A stretch of 64,000 nt of DNA from an uncultured Flavobacteriaceae bacterium (lineage in GTDB: Bacteria; Bacteroidota; Bacteroidia; Flavobacteriales; Flavobacteriaceae). Every line of letters starts with the position of its first letter. Positions within the stretch are counted from its first letter, which is position 1. This document shows, in pieces, positions 10,513 through 19,920 of this stretch. The stretch lies in assembly GCA_947504035.1 (NCBI GenBank), contig CANNGA010000001.1, forward strand, positions 415,066 to 479,065, in the 5' to 3' direction. The notes under the pieces were generated by a model. The model searched no databases, was not told the origin of the DNA, and saw nothing but the letters and a program-made list of their open reading frames with translations. The translations under genes and the position numbers were made by a program.

Positions 10513-10685
10513 GATATCACTCATTTTGAATATACTAAGAAAACCAATCGCGAGAATGGTGTTGCGTGGGTATAGTGTTAAAAGCGGCTGAAGATTTAGA
10601 ACCGCTTGTAGCTAGACTATAACAGCGTAACTTTTATGATGATTACTTGAATAACACGCCAGACTTGTTTCGATTTTTGGTGTGA
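10513..10685 (+). pseudogene. Decayed copy of the ilvA 3' end (copy 1)
   Basis: These 173 bases match ilvA 10282-10458 almost base for base, from GATATCACTCATTTTGAA to the stop codon. Small deletions and a changed block (CTAGACTATAACAGCG in place of CTAGAATGAAACAGCG) break the frame. It has no start and no other part of ilvA. A similar fragment lies at 12319-12481. Confidence 0.92.
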
Positions 10686-10705
10686 TTGATTTCTCTGAAA
10701 ATACA

Positions 10706-10746
10706 AAAAGTGATTATAAGCATTGTTTGCAGATAATCACTTTTTT
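10706..10746. terminator. Bidirectional terminator between ilvA region and T9SS gene
   Basis: AAAAGTGATTAT and ATAATCACTTTT pair around a 15-base loop, with A and T runs on both sides. It can serve both the ilv operon and the converging gene at 10775-12217. Confidence 0.8.
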
Positions 10747-10774
10747 ACGTTTTTACAACAACGTTGGATGTTTC

Positions 10775-12217
10775 CTATCTATTAATAATTACTTTTTTAG
10801 TAATGATTTGCTTGTCTTTTAGTGTTAAACGTGCAAAATAAGTACCGTTAGATAGTGTGCTTGTGTTTATTTCTTTAGCGTTTTTATTAAAAGCTACTTT
10901 TCTTCCAAGCACATTATATAAACTAATGTTGTCGATATCAGAAGCGCTTGAAAATGTCAATATTTGGGTAGTAATAGGGTTTTTAAACCGAATACTGTTT
11001 GTTGGTAGTGCCGTGTCGTTAGTCGATAAGAGGTTGCTATCGATAAAACGAGCAACGAAATTTGCATTAATGCCATTTGAAAAACCTCCAGAGGTAATGA
11101 AGCTATCATTAGAAAGCACATGGATATTAGCAGCAAATTCTTGATTAGCATTAGAATTAAAAACAAAATTACCAGTGTTGTTAAATGTGGTGTTTAAATC
11201 ACCAGTTACAATATTTAAACTAGTAACAGAAAGATTAATTTGTAATTCTTCTTGATTAATGTTTGTTAAAAGTTCTGCTCCAGCAATATATAACTGATTT
11301 TCTAGAATGTCAGAATCACCAATTATTGTATCAGGCAAGGTCACTGTTCCAGCATCTCCAAAATTGGTAACTATGTTCCCATTTGCATCGAATTTACGAA
11401 TTAGAGTTGTGAATTCTGTTGAGTCGTCTATAAATACGGCGGCATAAAGATTACCAATAGAGTCTAAACAGAATATACCAAATGATTCTTCTAGTTCTTC
11501 TAAATCAGTGAATTGATGGATTCTAATTGTTCCGTTATTACCAAAAGAAGTGTTTACGTTACCATCAGTATCAATAGCGGTTATTAATACTTCCCTTGTT
11601 TGAAAATTTATCGTTTCTATGTAAAGCTGTCCGTTTGCTCCTTCTGAAACACCATTTAACTCGTTTGGAATGTCTAAATCTTGAGAGTTTGTTTCCTCTG
11701 TTTCAATATTAAGACTATTTAAGCTGTTAAAACCTATTGAATAAATAATGTTGTTTAATAAAATAAATTCTCGACCCCTCTGATTACCGTCTAATGTAAA
11801 AACACCATTGTCTCCAAAAGACGTAACAAGTTCTCCATCGGTATTTAAGCGTATAACATCTCCAACTTGCGTAATGACTATAATATCATCTTCGAAAAGA
11901 AACACTTGATAGTCTTCTGGCGTAAATTCGAATTGCACATCTGTAAAAAAGCCATTGTTAGCAAAATTTAAATCAGGAGTACCGTCGGTGTTTAATCTGG
12001 CTATAAAAAGCTCATTAGCTCTATTAGTCGTGTTTCTCTGGTCTACTACTATAATTTTGCCATCCGCTTGTATTGTTGTTGCAGCGTTTCCTGCCTCTGT
12101 ATTGGGATTTTCGAATGTAAAAAAACCATCAGTTCCAAACGTATCATCAGGAATAATATCTTGAGCTGTGGTGGCAAATGTTAGTGTTAAAGCTAAAAAA
12201 GTAAAAATTTTTTTCAT
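10775..12217 (-). CDS. Secreted delta-60-repeat protein with T9SS sorting domain
   Basis: A 480-residue exported protein. Residues 1-19 are a signal peptide ending FATTAQ. The body holds several delta-60-type repeats, recognisable by segments like IQADGKIIVV, LNTDGTPDLNFANNGFFT and DTDGNVNTSFGNNGTI, which probably form a beta-propeller-like fold. Residues about 410-480 are a type A T9SS sorting domain (LYNVLGRKVAF, LSNGTYFARL, KKVIIN). It is therefore probably released or anchored outside the cell. Substrate unknown. It sits alone between two decayed ilvA tails. Confidence 0.85.
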   Translation of the reverse strand: MKKIFTFLALTLTFATTAQDIIPDDTFGTDGFFTFENPNTEAGNAATTIQADGKIIVVDQRNTTNRANELFIARLNTDGTPDLNFANNGFFTDVQFEFTPEDYQVFLFEDDIIVITQVGDVIRLNTDGELVTSFGDNGVFTLDGNQRGREFILLNNIIYSIGFNSLNSLNIETEETNSQDLDIPNELNGVSEGANGQLYIETINFQTREVLITAIDTDGNVNTSFGNNGTIRIHQFTDLEELEESFGIFCLDSIGNLYAAVFIDDSTEFTTLIRKFDANGNIVTNFGDAGTVTLPDTIIGDSDILENQLYIAGAELLTNINQEELQINLSVTSLNIVTGDLNTTFNNTGNFVFNSNANQEFAANIHVLSNDSFITSGGFSNGINANFVARFIDSNLLSTNDTALPTNSIRFKNPITTQILTFSSASDIDNISLYNVLGRKVAFNKNAKEINTSTLSNGTYFARLTLKDKQIITKKVIINR

Positions 12218-12318
12218 AAGAGATTTGGGATTTGAATTTTAAAGACAGCAAATTACAAATTAAACGTAATGTTTGGATAATTTTAACAGTTTTCAACAGC
12301 TAATTTTTAAAATTAAGT

Positions 12319-12481
12319 GCATTTCAAAGATAAAACCAATCGCGAAAATGGTGCTGCTTTAGTGGGTATAACGTTAAAAGCGGCTGAAGATTTACAACCG
12401 CTTGTAGCTAGACTATAACAGCGTAACTTTTATGGCGATTACTTGAATAACACGCCAGACTTGTTTCGATTCTTGGTGTAG
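12319..12481 (+). pseudogene. Decayed copy of the ilvA 3' end (copy 2)
   Basis: From 12332 on the sequence matches ilvA from AAAACCAATCGCGA to its final codons, with a stop in the same place (TAG instead of TGA). It shares the CTAGACTATAACAGCG change with the copy at 10513-10685, so the two decayed copies derive from one another or from one altered parent. The remainder of 12218-12574 holds the divergent T9SS gene's upstream region and nothing else recognised. Confidence 0.9.
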
Positions 12482-12574
12482 CAGGTTTTAGTTGTATTTT
12501 GATTTAAAGAAAAAACCCTCGTTATAAAGAAAATGTTTTTATTTGTTGTGTAAAACAACTAAACTAAAAACAAC

Positions 12575-14393
12575 ATGAAAAAATTAGTTATCATGCTAAT
12601 AATGCTATCTGCTGCATTTTCAGTAGAGGCACAAAAACCAAAGGGCTGTTGCAATATGTAGGGGAACATTATTTACGCTTTTCTGGTACTGCACCAGAAG
12701 CTCCTAATGGAGATTGGTTTTTTAAAGGAGGGGCAGACTCTCCTGAAAATGCACTTGCTTACAATGATTTTGATCATACCCCTAACATAGGAAATCGCAG
12801 AAAATCTTGGAAGCCACACCAAAAGGACTACGACGCTAAGGATGTTGCTTCGTACACATGGCAAAAGGGTAAGGGGTCTGAAATATTAGGTATGGTTAAT
12901 TATTTGTTAGGAAAGGGCCTTAATGCCTTCTCTATTTTAACATTTAGTCTTCATGGTGATGATGACAATGTATTTCCGCATGTATTAAAAGTTTCAGAAA
13001 GCAAATACAAATAGGTTTAAAGATGCCGATCAATGGAATAAAGAGGTGTATAAAGATCGTTTTGATATTTCTAAAATGGCGCAATGGGAAAAGGTATTTG
13101 AATATGCCGATAAAAAAGGGATGTTTTTACATTTTAAGACCATGGAGACCGAAAATGATAACCTCATGGATGGAAACAAAAATGGGACACAGCGTAAAGT
13201 ATATTATCGAGCGTTAATAGCACGCTTTGGGCACCATTTAGCCTTAAACTGGAATATTGCAGAGGAGTCTACCATACCAACAAATGTGGTGAAAAGTATA
13301 GCCTCTTTTATAAAAGCTAAGGATGCTTATAAGCACCATATCGTTTTACATACCTATCCCAATAGTAGAGATAAGTCTTATACGCCGTTATTAGGAGACA
13401 AATCACAACTTACAGGCGCTTCTATACAAACCAATAATTTTAAGATTTACGGTGTTATTAAGAAATGGGTTGATGCGTCTGCAAAAGCAGAAAAAAAATG
13501 GGGAGTTGCATGCGATGAACCAGGCAATGTACAGATAGGTATAGACGCAGATCTTAAAGGGAATACTACGGTGCGAGATCAGGTGCTGTGGGCAACGTTT
13601 ATGGCAGGAGGTATGGGCGTAGAGTATTATTATGGTTACCAAACAGGTGTACCGATTTAGATGCGGAAGGCTATTACCAGATACACGAGCTGTACATAAA
13701 GATAAACTTATTAAAGGAGAAAATTTCTCTGATGCTCCAGGGAAGTTGGCTATTGTGAACTACAAGGTAGAGTTTGCCTCCGCAGGTAAGTGTTTTGTTT
13801 GGGCTAGAGTCTATTCAACAGGATCTGAAGATAATGGGGTATATGTTGGTTTAAATGGCAAATGGCCAGATTCTAGAAAAAAAATGCAGTGGTGCTCAGA
13901 TAAAAACAAGTGGGCTTGGGAAAGTAAACAATGCACCAATGCGAATCACTATGGAGAAGCGCGTAAAATATTTTTAAATGTACCGTCACCAGGTGTGCAT
14001 ACAGTATCTTTTTCTATGAGAGAAGACGGCTTTGAAATGGATAAATTTATTTTGTCTAAAGATTATGTAAAGTCCAAAGGTGAGGGGCAAAAAGAGCGAC
14101 TTAAAAATTGTAATTCTGGTAAAGCTTTGGAAAGCAAAAACGTGAATGCTTCACAAAGTAAGTCCTTAAAATTATATCCAAATCCTGCGAACACTTTTAT
14201 GATTGTTGAAGGTAGTACGCTAGAGCAGATCTTAATTTATAACGCATTAGGAGAAGTCGTTAAGTCTATAAAAATACCTAAGCGTATCACTAAATTTGAA
14301 ATGGATGTTAGCAGCTTATCTTCTGGATTATACTTCTTAAAAGCAAGAGGTATTACTGCAAATATGCAAGGTGTTAAGTTTATAAAAAAATAA
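12575..14393 (+). pseudogene. Frameshifted DUF5060-like polysaccharide enzyme
   Basis: A signal peptide (from 12575, MKKLVIMLIMLSAAFSVEAQ) runs into a stop after a few codons. The coding signal continues in other frames at 12649-13014, 13020-13660 and 13665-14393. Segments such as FFKGGADSPENALAYNDFDHTP and the following TIM-barrel-like stretch (NIAEESTIPTN, MGVEYYYGYQTG) resemble DUF5060 secreted proteins linked to marine polysaccharide use. A C-terminal carbohydrate-binding-like domain (FVWARVYSTGSEDNGVYVGL) and a T9SS sorting domain follow. The usual DUF5060 N-terminal domain and the part after the barrel appear deleted. At least three frame breaks make a working product unlikely. Confidence 0.82.
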
Positions 14394-14424
14394 ATTATTA
14401 TTATTAAATAAGCAAATGCTAAAA

Positions 14425-14462
14425 ACAGCCCGCTTGAAATCGTTTTCAAGCGGGCTGTTTCA
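14425..14462 (+). terminator. Strong intrinsic terminator
   Basis: ACAGCCCGCTTGAAA and TTTCAAGCGGGCTGT pair perfectly around a 4-base loop and are flanked by A and T runs. It terminates the pseudogene transcript. Confidence 0.88.
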
Positions 14463-14672
14463 TTTCTTAGAATATATGTTCTTAGAGAAAGACTTACAAT
14501 TGTAGATTGCTTTAATGATACCTCATATTGGTTTCTATTTTTAGTGAAGCTATTTCAAGAGTAACTATGCGTTCTGTTTTGCAACAGAATAGAGTTTATG
14601 CTTTAATTGTTTCTCACCAAACTAGTGCCGTTGTCTAAATCTATTTTAGAAATAGAAGTGCTAAACAAAATA

Positions 14673-14710
14673 AAAAAGAGCGCTTGCACAAATGGGTGAG
14701 CGCTCTTTTT
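14673..14710 (+). terminator. Orphan intrinsic terminator
   Basis: GAGCGCT (14678-14684) pairs with AGCGCTC (14699-14705), flanked by AAAAA and TTTTT. No gene lies between it and the terminator at 14425-14462. That 210-base interval holds a TTCTGTT/AACAGAA hairpin (14572-14589) and could encode a small RNA. Confidence 0.6.
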
Positions 14711-14870
14711 GTATTGATAGGATAAGGTTTAGCAATGCGTTTGTACATAGTGTAGTATTTTTTTTAAGCATTTCAAATTGTAAATAGAATCTGATATTTA
14801 AGCATTGTTTTTTTTGATGAACTGAGTCAAAAATAAAAGATTGATAATCTCAAAAATTAACCTCATAACG

Positions 14871-14947
14871 CCTATTTATAGGAGCTATTATTACCGCTTA
14901 CCTATTGAGAGTTTATTTCTACCTATAGGTAGGTTACTTCTGCCTAT
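14871..14947 (+). repeat. CCTAT direct repeats at helical spacing
   Basis: CCTAT begins at 14871, 14901, 14922 and 14943, giving spacings of 30, 21 and 21 bases. The third copy lies in a perfect 14-base palindrome, CTACCTATAGGTAG (14920-14933). Such phasing suggests a regulator binding one DNA face, e.g. a LytTR-type protein. It lies about 180-250 bases before the gene at 15123. Confidence 0.45.
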
Positions 14948-15065
14948 AAATATTTTTTGTAATGCTATACATATTACTTTTACAGAAAATTAAGAGTTAT
15001 TTTGGTTTTATGTATTCAATGAATCTACTAATATAGATATTCTTTGCCACAGAAGTCAAAAGAGA

Positions 15066-15101
15066 AAAGCGGTAACCGAAAAGCTTGAATAGAGTAGGTA
15101 A
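15066..15101 (+). promoter_or_regulatory. 5'-leader pseudoknot motif, copy A
   Basis: AAGC (15067-15070) can pair with GCTT (15083-15086). ACC in the loop (15075-15077) can pair with GGT (15097-15099). The core ACCGAAAAGC...AGAGTAGGTAAA is shared with three other copies (24546, 24729 and 51061 on the minus strand). It ends about 22 bases before the start codon at 15123. Here the stem has A-T where the other copies have G-C, a compensatory change. Confidence 0.6.
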
Positions 15102-15122
15102 ACTAACTTTAATTTATTTAGA

Positions 15123-15794
15123 ATGAAAATTTTTAAACTAAAAATGCTAGCAGTATTAATGCTTACAGTGATTTTTGCCTCTTGTGGCAAAGACGATGGA
15201 GGCGAAGATGTTCAACCTTTTAATGAGGTCGAAAGCCGTGTTCCAGATGAGGCTATAGCTTTAGATCCATCTGCGGAATATTATCTACGGGGTAAAAAAA
15301 TAGATAATGAAGATGAAATTAAAAACTTGTTAGAAACGTCTATGCATACTGAAATCGATGGTAATGTTGTGACTTTTTATCCTACTTTGGAAGAACAAAA
15401 TGAAAGGCTTGCTGAAAGCGATGAAGAGACTGGAGGATTGACCTCTAAAGCTAAAAGGAGCGGATCGGTTATAATTGTAATGCATGGAAAGCATAATAAA
15501 AAGAATTTTATCCATTTGGCTACATCAAATTACAAAAATTATGGAGCACAACATTCTAGCCATCATTTTGTGAAAAAAAATAAAAGTCAAAGAGCTAAAT
15601 CTACATTATTTAAAAAAGTAAATAGAAAGGTTAGCATATTAAATCATTCTAATAAAGAAGCAGACGTTATTTTTTATTCGAAAAAGAATTTTAAGGGACA
15701 AAGTACTAAGGTAAAAATGTATGTTTATCATAACCGACAGAATAACAGTATATCCTACCATGTTGGGTCTCATAAAATCAACTACAAAAAATAA
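15123..15794 (+). CDS. Lipoprotein of unknown function
   Basis: A 223-residue protein. The N-terminus (MKIFKLKMLAVLMLTVIFAS followed by Cys) is a lipoprotein signal with the modified Cys at about residue 21. The next 80 residues are acidic. The C-terminal half is basic and ends in a segment (DVIFYSKKNFKGQSTKVKMY, later NSISYHVGSHKI) that loosely resembles a beta/gamma-crystallin Greek key; this is weak. It is preceded by leader motif copy A and followed 28 bases later by the Cys-rich protein at 15822, so the two may form one unit. Confidence 0.7.
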   Translation: MKIFKLKMLAVLMLTVIFASCGKDDGGEDVQPFNEVESRVPDEAIALDPSAEYYLRGKKIDNEDEIKNLLETSMHTEIDGNVVTFYPTLEEQNERLAESDEETGGLTSKAKRSGSVIIVMHGKHNKKNFIHLATSNYKNYGAQHSSHHFVKKNKSQRAKSTLFKKVNRKVSILNHSNKEADVIFYSKKNFKGQSTKVKMYVYHNRQNNSISYHVGSHKINYKK

Positions 15795-15821
15795 ATAAAC
15801 TAAATATAAAACATACTAAAA

Positions 15822-16433
15822 ATGAAAAATATTAATAAATTGACAAAACTATTCTCCTTAATTTTATTTTTTGGTTATTTAAATGTTCAAGCTTCTTGCA
15901 ATGAAGAATTATCAGAAGAACAAATAGAAACATATAGTATAACCCTTGCAAACGATGTAAATTTTAAAAGGTCGGTCGCACACTCGTATATTACTATGAT
16001 GACCGATAATGTCGAAATTAAAAAAAGTGAAATAGATGAGATTGCAAAAAATATTGAAAAAGTTAAAGAAGACAATGCTTGGTTCGAAGCTTTAGAGAAG
16101 GATGATCAAAAAGCTGTAATAGAAGCTTCGGCTAAAAAGGTTTTAAAAAAAGGAGTAGATTTTGGTTGTCTTAAAAAATGTACTGAAGTATATGGTACAT
16201 GTGTTGGTGCGCTTGGTTGGAGAGCAACTGCGTTTGTTGCTTGTCTAGTCGTTGGTATAGCAGGAATACTTGGTGTCGTTGCAATAAGTGAGGGAGGAGC
16301 AGCGATAGCAGGAGTAAGTGCAATAACCACCTTGAGTGGGGGTTGTGCTACTGCAGTAGGGCTTTCAATAGAGGATAAAAGTGATAAATGTGCTACGACG
16401 TATTCTCTTTGTTCAGGTGCTTGTATTGATTAA
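15822..16433 (+). CDS. Secreted Cys-rich protein, halocin-C8-like C-terminus
   Basis: A 203-residue protein with a signal peptide (about 1-25, ending NVQAS). A charged helical region covers residues 30-110. The last 88 residues are compact and hydrophobic with eight cysteines (116, 120, 127, 141, 175, 190, 197, 201) around a Gly/Ala-rich stretch (CLVVGIAGILGVVAISEGGA). The cysteine spacing and hydrophobic centre recall the halocin C8 domain, where the C-terminal peptide is a bacteriocin and the N-terminal part is released. This is resemblance only. It sits 28 bases after the lipoprotein gene at 15123, which could then be an immunity partner, though nothing shows that. Confidence 0.6.
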   Translation: MKNINKLTKLFSLILFFGYLNVQASCNEELSEEQIETYSITLANDVNFKRSVAHSYITMMTDNVEIKKSEIDEIAKNIEKVKEDNAWFEALEKDDQKAVIEASAKKVLKKGVDFGCLKKCTEVYGTCVGALGWRATAFVACLVVGIAGILGVVAISEGGAAIAGVSAITTLSGGCATAVGLSIEDKSDKCATTYSLCSGACID

Positions 16434-16597
16434 AATATAAGTAGCGTCTTTTAAAGGTTTGATTTCTGTATTACCATTAAACATAAAGAAATTTGATTAG
16501 TTGTAGATAATTAGTATTTCTTATGATGTTAATGCATAAATCAAACCTTGAGCCATCCTAAAATGGGTTGGTAATTATTTATAAAATTGATTTAAAG

Positions 16598-16632
16598 AGG
16601 TCGCCCAAAAAGAAAATGGGCGACCTTTTCTT
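16598..16632 (+). terminator. Intrinsic terminator
   Basis: AGGTCGCCCA (16598-16607) pairs with TGGGCGACCT (16617-16626), followed by a T-rich tract. It closes the unit at 15123-16433. Confidence 0.88.
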
Positions 16633-16642
16633 TTAGGTTTTT

Positions 16643-16839
16643 ATGCCATTTTCACGAGTTTATTAAGCTTGTGTAGCTATTGCTACGAGTCCTATTTCGA
16701 TATTCACTTTTTTCATTCCTTTTTACATAAAGCGTTTAAAGTTCATATTGTGTTTTATGTTTCCAAAAACAGCTTTGATATCGCAACATCTCTGTTTTCT
16801 GTGCCCTATTCCTTCAGGACTGAGTAGTTTATGTTTTGA
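16643..16839 (-). mobile_element. Remnant of an IS1182-like transposase C-terminus
   Basis: On the minus strand one frame reads LLSPEGIGHRKQRCCDIKA then VFGNIKHNMNFKRFM and a stop. Slightly downstream KKVNIEIGLVAIA and LNKLVKMA follow in shifted frames. This order is typical of the last 70 residues of IS1182-type DDE transposases. No start, ends or rest of the element remain. The remainder of 16434-16957 shows nothing beyond the terminator. Confidence 0.8.
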
Positions 16840-16957
16840 TAAAATTATTTGACCTATAATTTGGGACTATTCACCTAATATCACCTTAAATTTGTAATGT
16901 TTATCTTAGTTTTGTGTGAAAAAAAACAAATAATAACTAATTAAAAAAACAACAATT

Positions 16958-17437
16958 ATGAATTATTTTAAAACAATCTACAGTATATTAAGCGTGGTTG
17001 CAATCTTACAATTACAGTCGTGTTCAGCAGAAAGTGAAAATTTATTGCAAGAAGAAACATTAATTTTAGAAGACACAAGTGTTAACACTTTAACTGCTAA
17101 AGTATCAGATTTGGTTAGTCATGGTCTACGAGCAACTTCCAAAAGATCGTCAGCATTATCCGATAATGTTTCTGCATTAAAAAGGTACGGGGCTAGAGAT
17201 ATTGCCACTTTAAATAGAAACAGAATTGCAGTTTGTAATAGAGTTACAAATACAAATACTTACTTTAAAGGGAGTGCTGCTGATCAGAAAAATAATGTTC
17301 CATATTACTATTCTGTAGACCCAAGTAATAAAAGCAAGGCTAATATTGTATTAACCATGTGTAGAAGAGGTCAAACAGTTGTAGCTCGTACTTTTGTGCT
17401 TGCGCAATATACAGTGGGACCTAGAGGTATACTGTAG
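16958..17437 (+). CDS. Small lipoprotein of unknown function
   Basis: A 159-residue protein. The N-terminus ends IQLQSC-type: hydrophobic residues 5-20 are followed by QLQSCSAE, a lipobox-like sequence with Cys near residue 22. The remaining residues are polar with three further cysteines and no family I recognise. It may be a secreted or surface-attached small protein. It is transcribed alone, with a possible -7 TAGTTTTG at 16907-16914 and its own terminator. Confidence 0.65.
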   Translation: MNYFKTIYSILSVVAILQLQSCSAESENLLQEETLILEDTSVNTLTAKVSDLVSHGLRATSKRSSALSDNVSALKRYGARDIATLNRNRIAVCNRVTNTNTYFKGSAADQKNNVPYYYSVDPSNKSKANIVLTMCRRGQTVVARTFVLAQYTVGPRGIL

Positions 17438-17465
17438 TAAGGCTTATCTATACCTTCAAAATTTT

Positions 17466-17502
17466 AAAAGTCATTTGCAGTGTAATGTTGTAAATGACTT
17501 TT
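17466..17502 (+). terminator. Intrinsic terminator
   Basis: AAAAGTCATTT pairs with AAATGACTTTT around a 14-base loop. It lies 29 bases after the stop of the small lipoprotein gene. Confidence 0.75.
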
Positions 17503-17557
17503 GTGCTATTTATTTTAAATGTTATTAGGTATCTTAGCTTTAAGAAAAGTTAAAATT

Positions 17558-19150
17558 ATGACAGAAACGTTAACTCATATACCAGAAGCCTATAAAATAA
17601 AATCACTTTTACATCAAACGACATACTTGGTGGATGGTGAATTAAAGCAGTGGCAAGGTGCTACTACCGAGATTTATTCTACAATTTCATCGACAGAAAC
17701 ATATCGGCCAACACTTTTAGGAACTATTCCACAGTTGGGAGAAACCGAAGCTGTAGAGGCTTTAAATTCTGCAACAGCAGCTTACGATAACGGACAAGGC
17801 TTATGGCCTACCATGAAAGTAGAAGCACGAATTGCTTGTTTGGAAGAATTTGTGGAACAAATGAAAACCAAACGCGACGAGGTGGTAAAATTACTCATGT
17901 GGGAAATAGGGAAAACGTTACCCGATTCTCAAAAAGAATTTGATAGAACTGTAGACTACATATACGATACTATCGAAGCTTATAAAGACCTTGATAGAGA
18001 TGCCGCAAGATTTGAAAAGAACTCTGGTGTCTATGCACACATTCGTAGAGGCCCTTTGGGAGTCGTATTGTGTTTAGGGCCCTATAATTACCCTTTAAAT
18101 GAAACGTTTTGTTTATTAATCCCTGCTCTTATTATGGGGAATACAGCGATTTTTAAACCAGCTAAGTTAGGAGTATTATTACTATCACCATTATTAGAAG
18201 CGTTTCAAAATAGTTTTCCAAAAGGTGTGGTTAATGTAGTGTATGGCAGAGGGCGTGTTTTAGCCGCCCCTATCATGAAATCAGGTAAGGTAGATGTGTT
18301 GGCACTTATTGGTAATAGTAAATCGGCCAATGCCTTACAAAGTCAGCACCCAAAAGGGAACCGTTTACGTATGGTCTTAGGTTTAGAGGCTAAAAACCCA
18401 GCGATTGTATTGCCTGATGCCGATTTAGACCTTGCTGTGGAGGAATGTATTGCGGGCACATTGTCCTTTAATGGTCAACGTTGTACGGCATTAAAAGTAC
18501 TTTATGTTCATGAATCTATCGTCGAGGAATTTAACAGACGTTTTGCCTACAAGGTCGATCAATTAAAGTTTGCAAACCCTTGGGAGGATGGTGCCAAATT
18601 AACACCGCTGCCAGAAACGGATAAGCCAGCCTATATCCAAGAACTTATTGCAGATGCTACAGCCAAAGGAGCCCAAATATTAAACGCTAAAGGGGGACAA
18701 ACTTTAGAAAATTTTATTTTTCCAGCGGTATTGTATCCTGTAGCAAAAGGCATGCGTGTATTTGAAGAAGAGCAATTTGGACCTGTAATTCCTGTCGTGC
18801 CGTTTTCTGATATTGAAGAGCCTTTAAATGATATGGCAGATTCAGATTATGGACAACAAGTGAGTTTATTTGGTAAAAATGTAACCACATTAGCACCGCT
18901 TATTGATGCTTTAGTAAATTTAGTATGCCGTGTTAATTTAAACAGTTCTTGCCAACGCGGTCCAGATGTATATCCTTTTACAGGGCGTAAAGATTCTGCT
19001 GTAGCAACTTTAAGTGTTACAGATGCGCTACGGTCGTTTTCTATTAGAACCTTTGTGGCTTCAAAAGACAATGCTTATAACAATGCCATTCTCAATGAAT
19101 TATTAGATAAGAAAACATCAAATTTTATCAGTACAGATTATATGCTTTAA
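17558..19150 (+). CDS. gapN: NADP-dependent glyceraldehyde-3-phosphate dehydrogenase
   Basis: A non-phosphorylating aldehyde dehydrogenase that oxidises glyceraldehyde-3-phosphate straight to 3-phosphoglycerate and yields NADPH. The fold is the full aldehyde dehydrogenase. [19 protein letters not shown] and IFKPAK give the cofactor site, [19 protein letters not shown] the catalytic Glu, and [14 protein letters not shown] the catalytic Cys. The ATG at 17558 (MTETLTH) is preferred over an in-frame ATG at 17519 because the extra 13 residues are not conserved. The product is 530 residues, within family range. Monocistronic. Confidence 0.9.
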   Translation: MTETLTHIPEAYKIKSLLHQTTYLVDGELKQWQGATTEIYSTISSTETYRPTLLGTIPQLGETEAVEALNSATAAYDNGQGLWPTMKVEARIACLEEFVEQMKTKRDEVVKLLMWEIGKTLPDSQKEFDRTVDYIYDTIEAYKDLDRDAARFEKNSGVYAHIRRGPLGVVLCLGPYNYPLNETFCLLIPALIMGNTAIFKPAKLGVLLLSPLLEAFQNSFPKGVVNVVYGRGRVLAAPIMKSGKVDVLALIGNSKSANALQSQHPKGNRLRMVLGLEAKNPAIVLPDADLDLAVEECIAGTLSFNGQRCTALKVLYVHESIVEEFNRRFAYKVDQLKFANPWEDGAKLTPLPETDKPAYIQELIADATAKGAQILNAKGGQTLENFIFPAVLYPVAKGMRVFEEEQFGPVIPVVPFSDIEEPLNDMADSDYGQQVSLFGKNVTTLAPLIDALVNLVCRVNLNSSCQRGPDVYPFTGRKDSAVATLSVTDALRSFSIRTFVASKDNAYNNAILNELLDKKTSNFISTDYML

Positions 19151-19310
19151 AAAGAACAGGAGAATAAGACGAGTAACTGTAACCCGTTATAGGGTTTTAG
19201 AATACATGCGTTAAATATATCTGTATTTTTATAGAGGCTTTTCTAAGTGTAATTAAGAATTTGGTGTTCAAAACTACGTTGAGTAAAGGCCTATTTAAAA
19301 ACCAATAGTA

Positions 19311-19817
19311 ATGAAGACATTTTTAAACCTTATAGCAGGGAGTTGTTTTATCCTAACAGTATGTGCTTGCGGTGGAGAACACAAAAAGGAACCCCAATTA
19401 CAGTTAAAAACAGAAGAAACGGTTGTTACCGCTACTGCTAACGAAGTCCATCTTGTGATTTCAGGAAGCGATGCCATGCAATTTGATAAAAAAGAGTTGA
19501 GGGTTAAGTCAGGACAAAACGTTAAGCTAACACTGCGGCATACAGGACGTATGAGTGTTGATGTAATGGGGCATAATTTTGTGCTTTTAAAGCAAGGCGT
19601 TAATGGGAATGCTTTTGGAGCTAAAGCAGCTTCAGCAAGAGCAACAGGGTACATCCCAGAGCATGCTAAAACAGATGTTTTGGCACATACAACGTTAATA
19701 GGAGGGGGACAGACTACATCTGTTACATTTAAGGCACCTGCCGTTGGAGTGTATGAATTTATTTGTAGTTTTCCAGGACATTATGCGTTAATGAAAGGAA
19801 AGTTTATTGTGGAATAG
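19311..19817 (+). CDS. Azurin, lipoprotein form
   Basis: A type 1 blue copper electron carrier. Residues 1-20 form a lipoprotein signal (LTVCACGGE), so the protein is probably membrane-tethered on the periplasmic side. The azurin domain covers about 45-168. The copper ligands are visible: His88 in VMGHNF, Cys152 and His157 in CSFPGHYALM, and Met161. The partner may be a c-type cytochrome, but none is adjacent (the nearest is at 35 kb). Confidence 0.93.
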   Translation: MKTFLNLIAGSCFILTVCACGGEHKKEPQLQLKTEETVVTATANEVHLVISGSDAMQFDKKELRVKSGQNVKLTLRHTGRMSVDVMGHNFVLLKQGVNGNAFGAKAASARATGYIPEHAKTDVLAHTTLIGGGQTTSVTFKAPAVGVYEFICSFPGHYALMKGKFIVE

Positions 19818-19920
19818 TCCGCTTTTAACACGATGTTTTTAGAAGTAAAAAGCGTAAAGAATTTGGAAGCACTACGACTATAACATCAGTGTAATATATG
19901 CTGCGTAAAAATCAATAAAA

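Noticed and set aside
14425..14710. Pair of hairpins as a CRISPR or repeat array
   Set aside because: The two hairpins have different sequences and T runs, so they are separate terminators.
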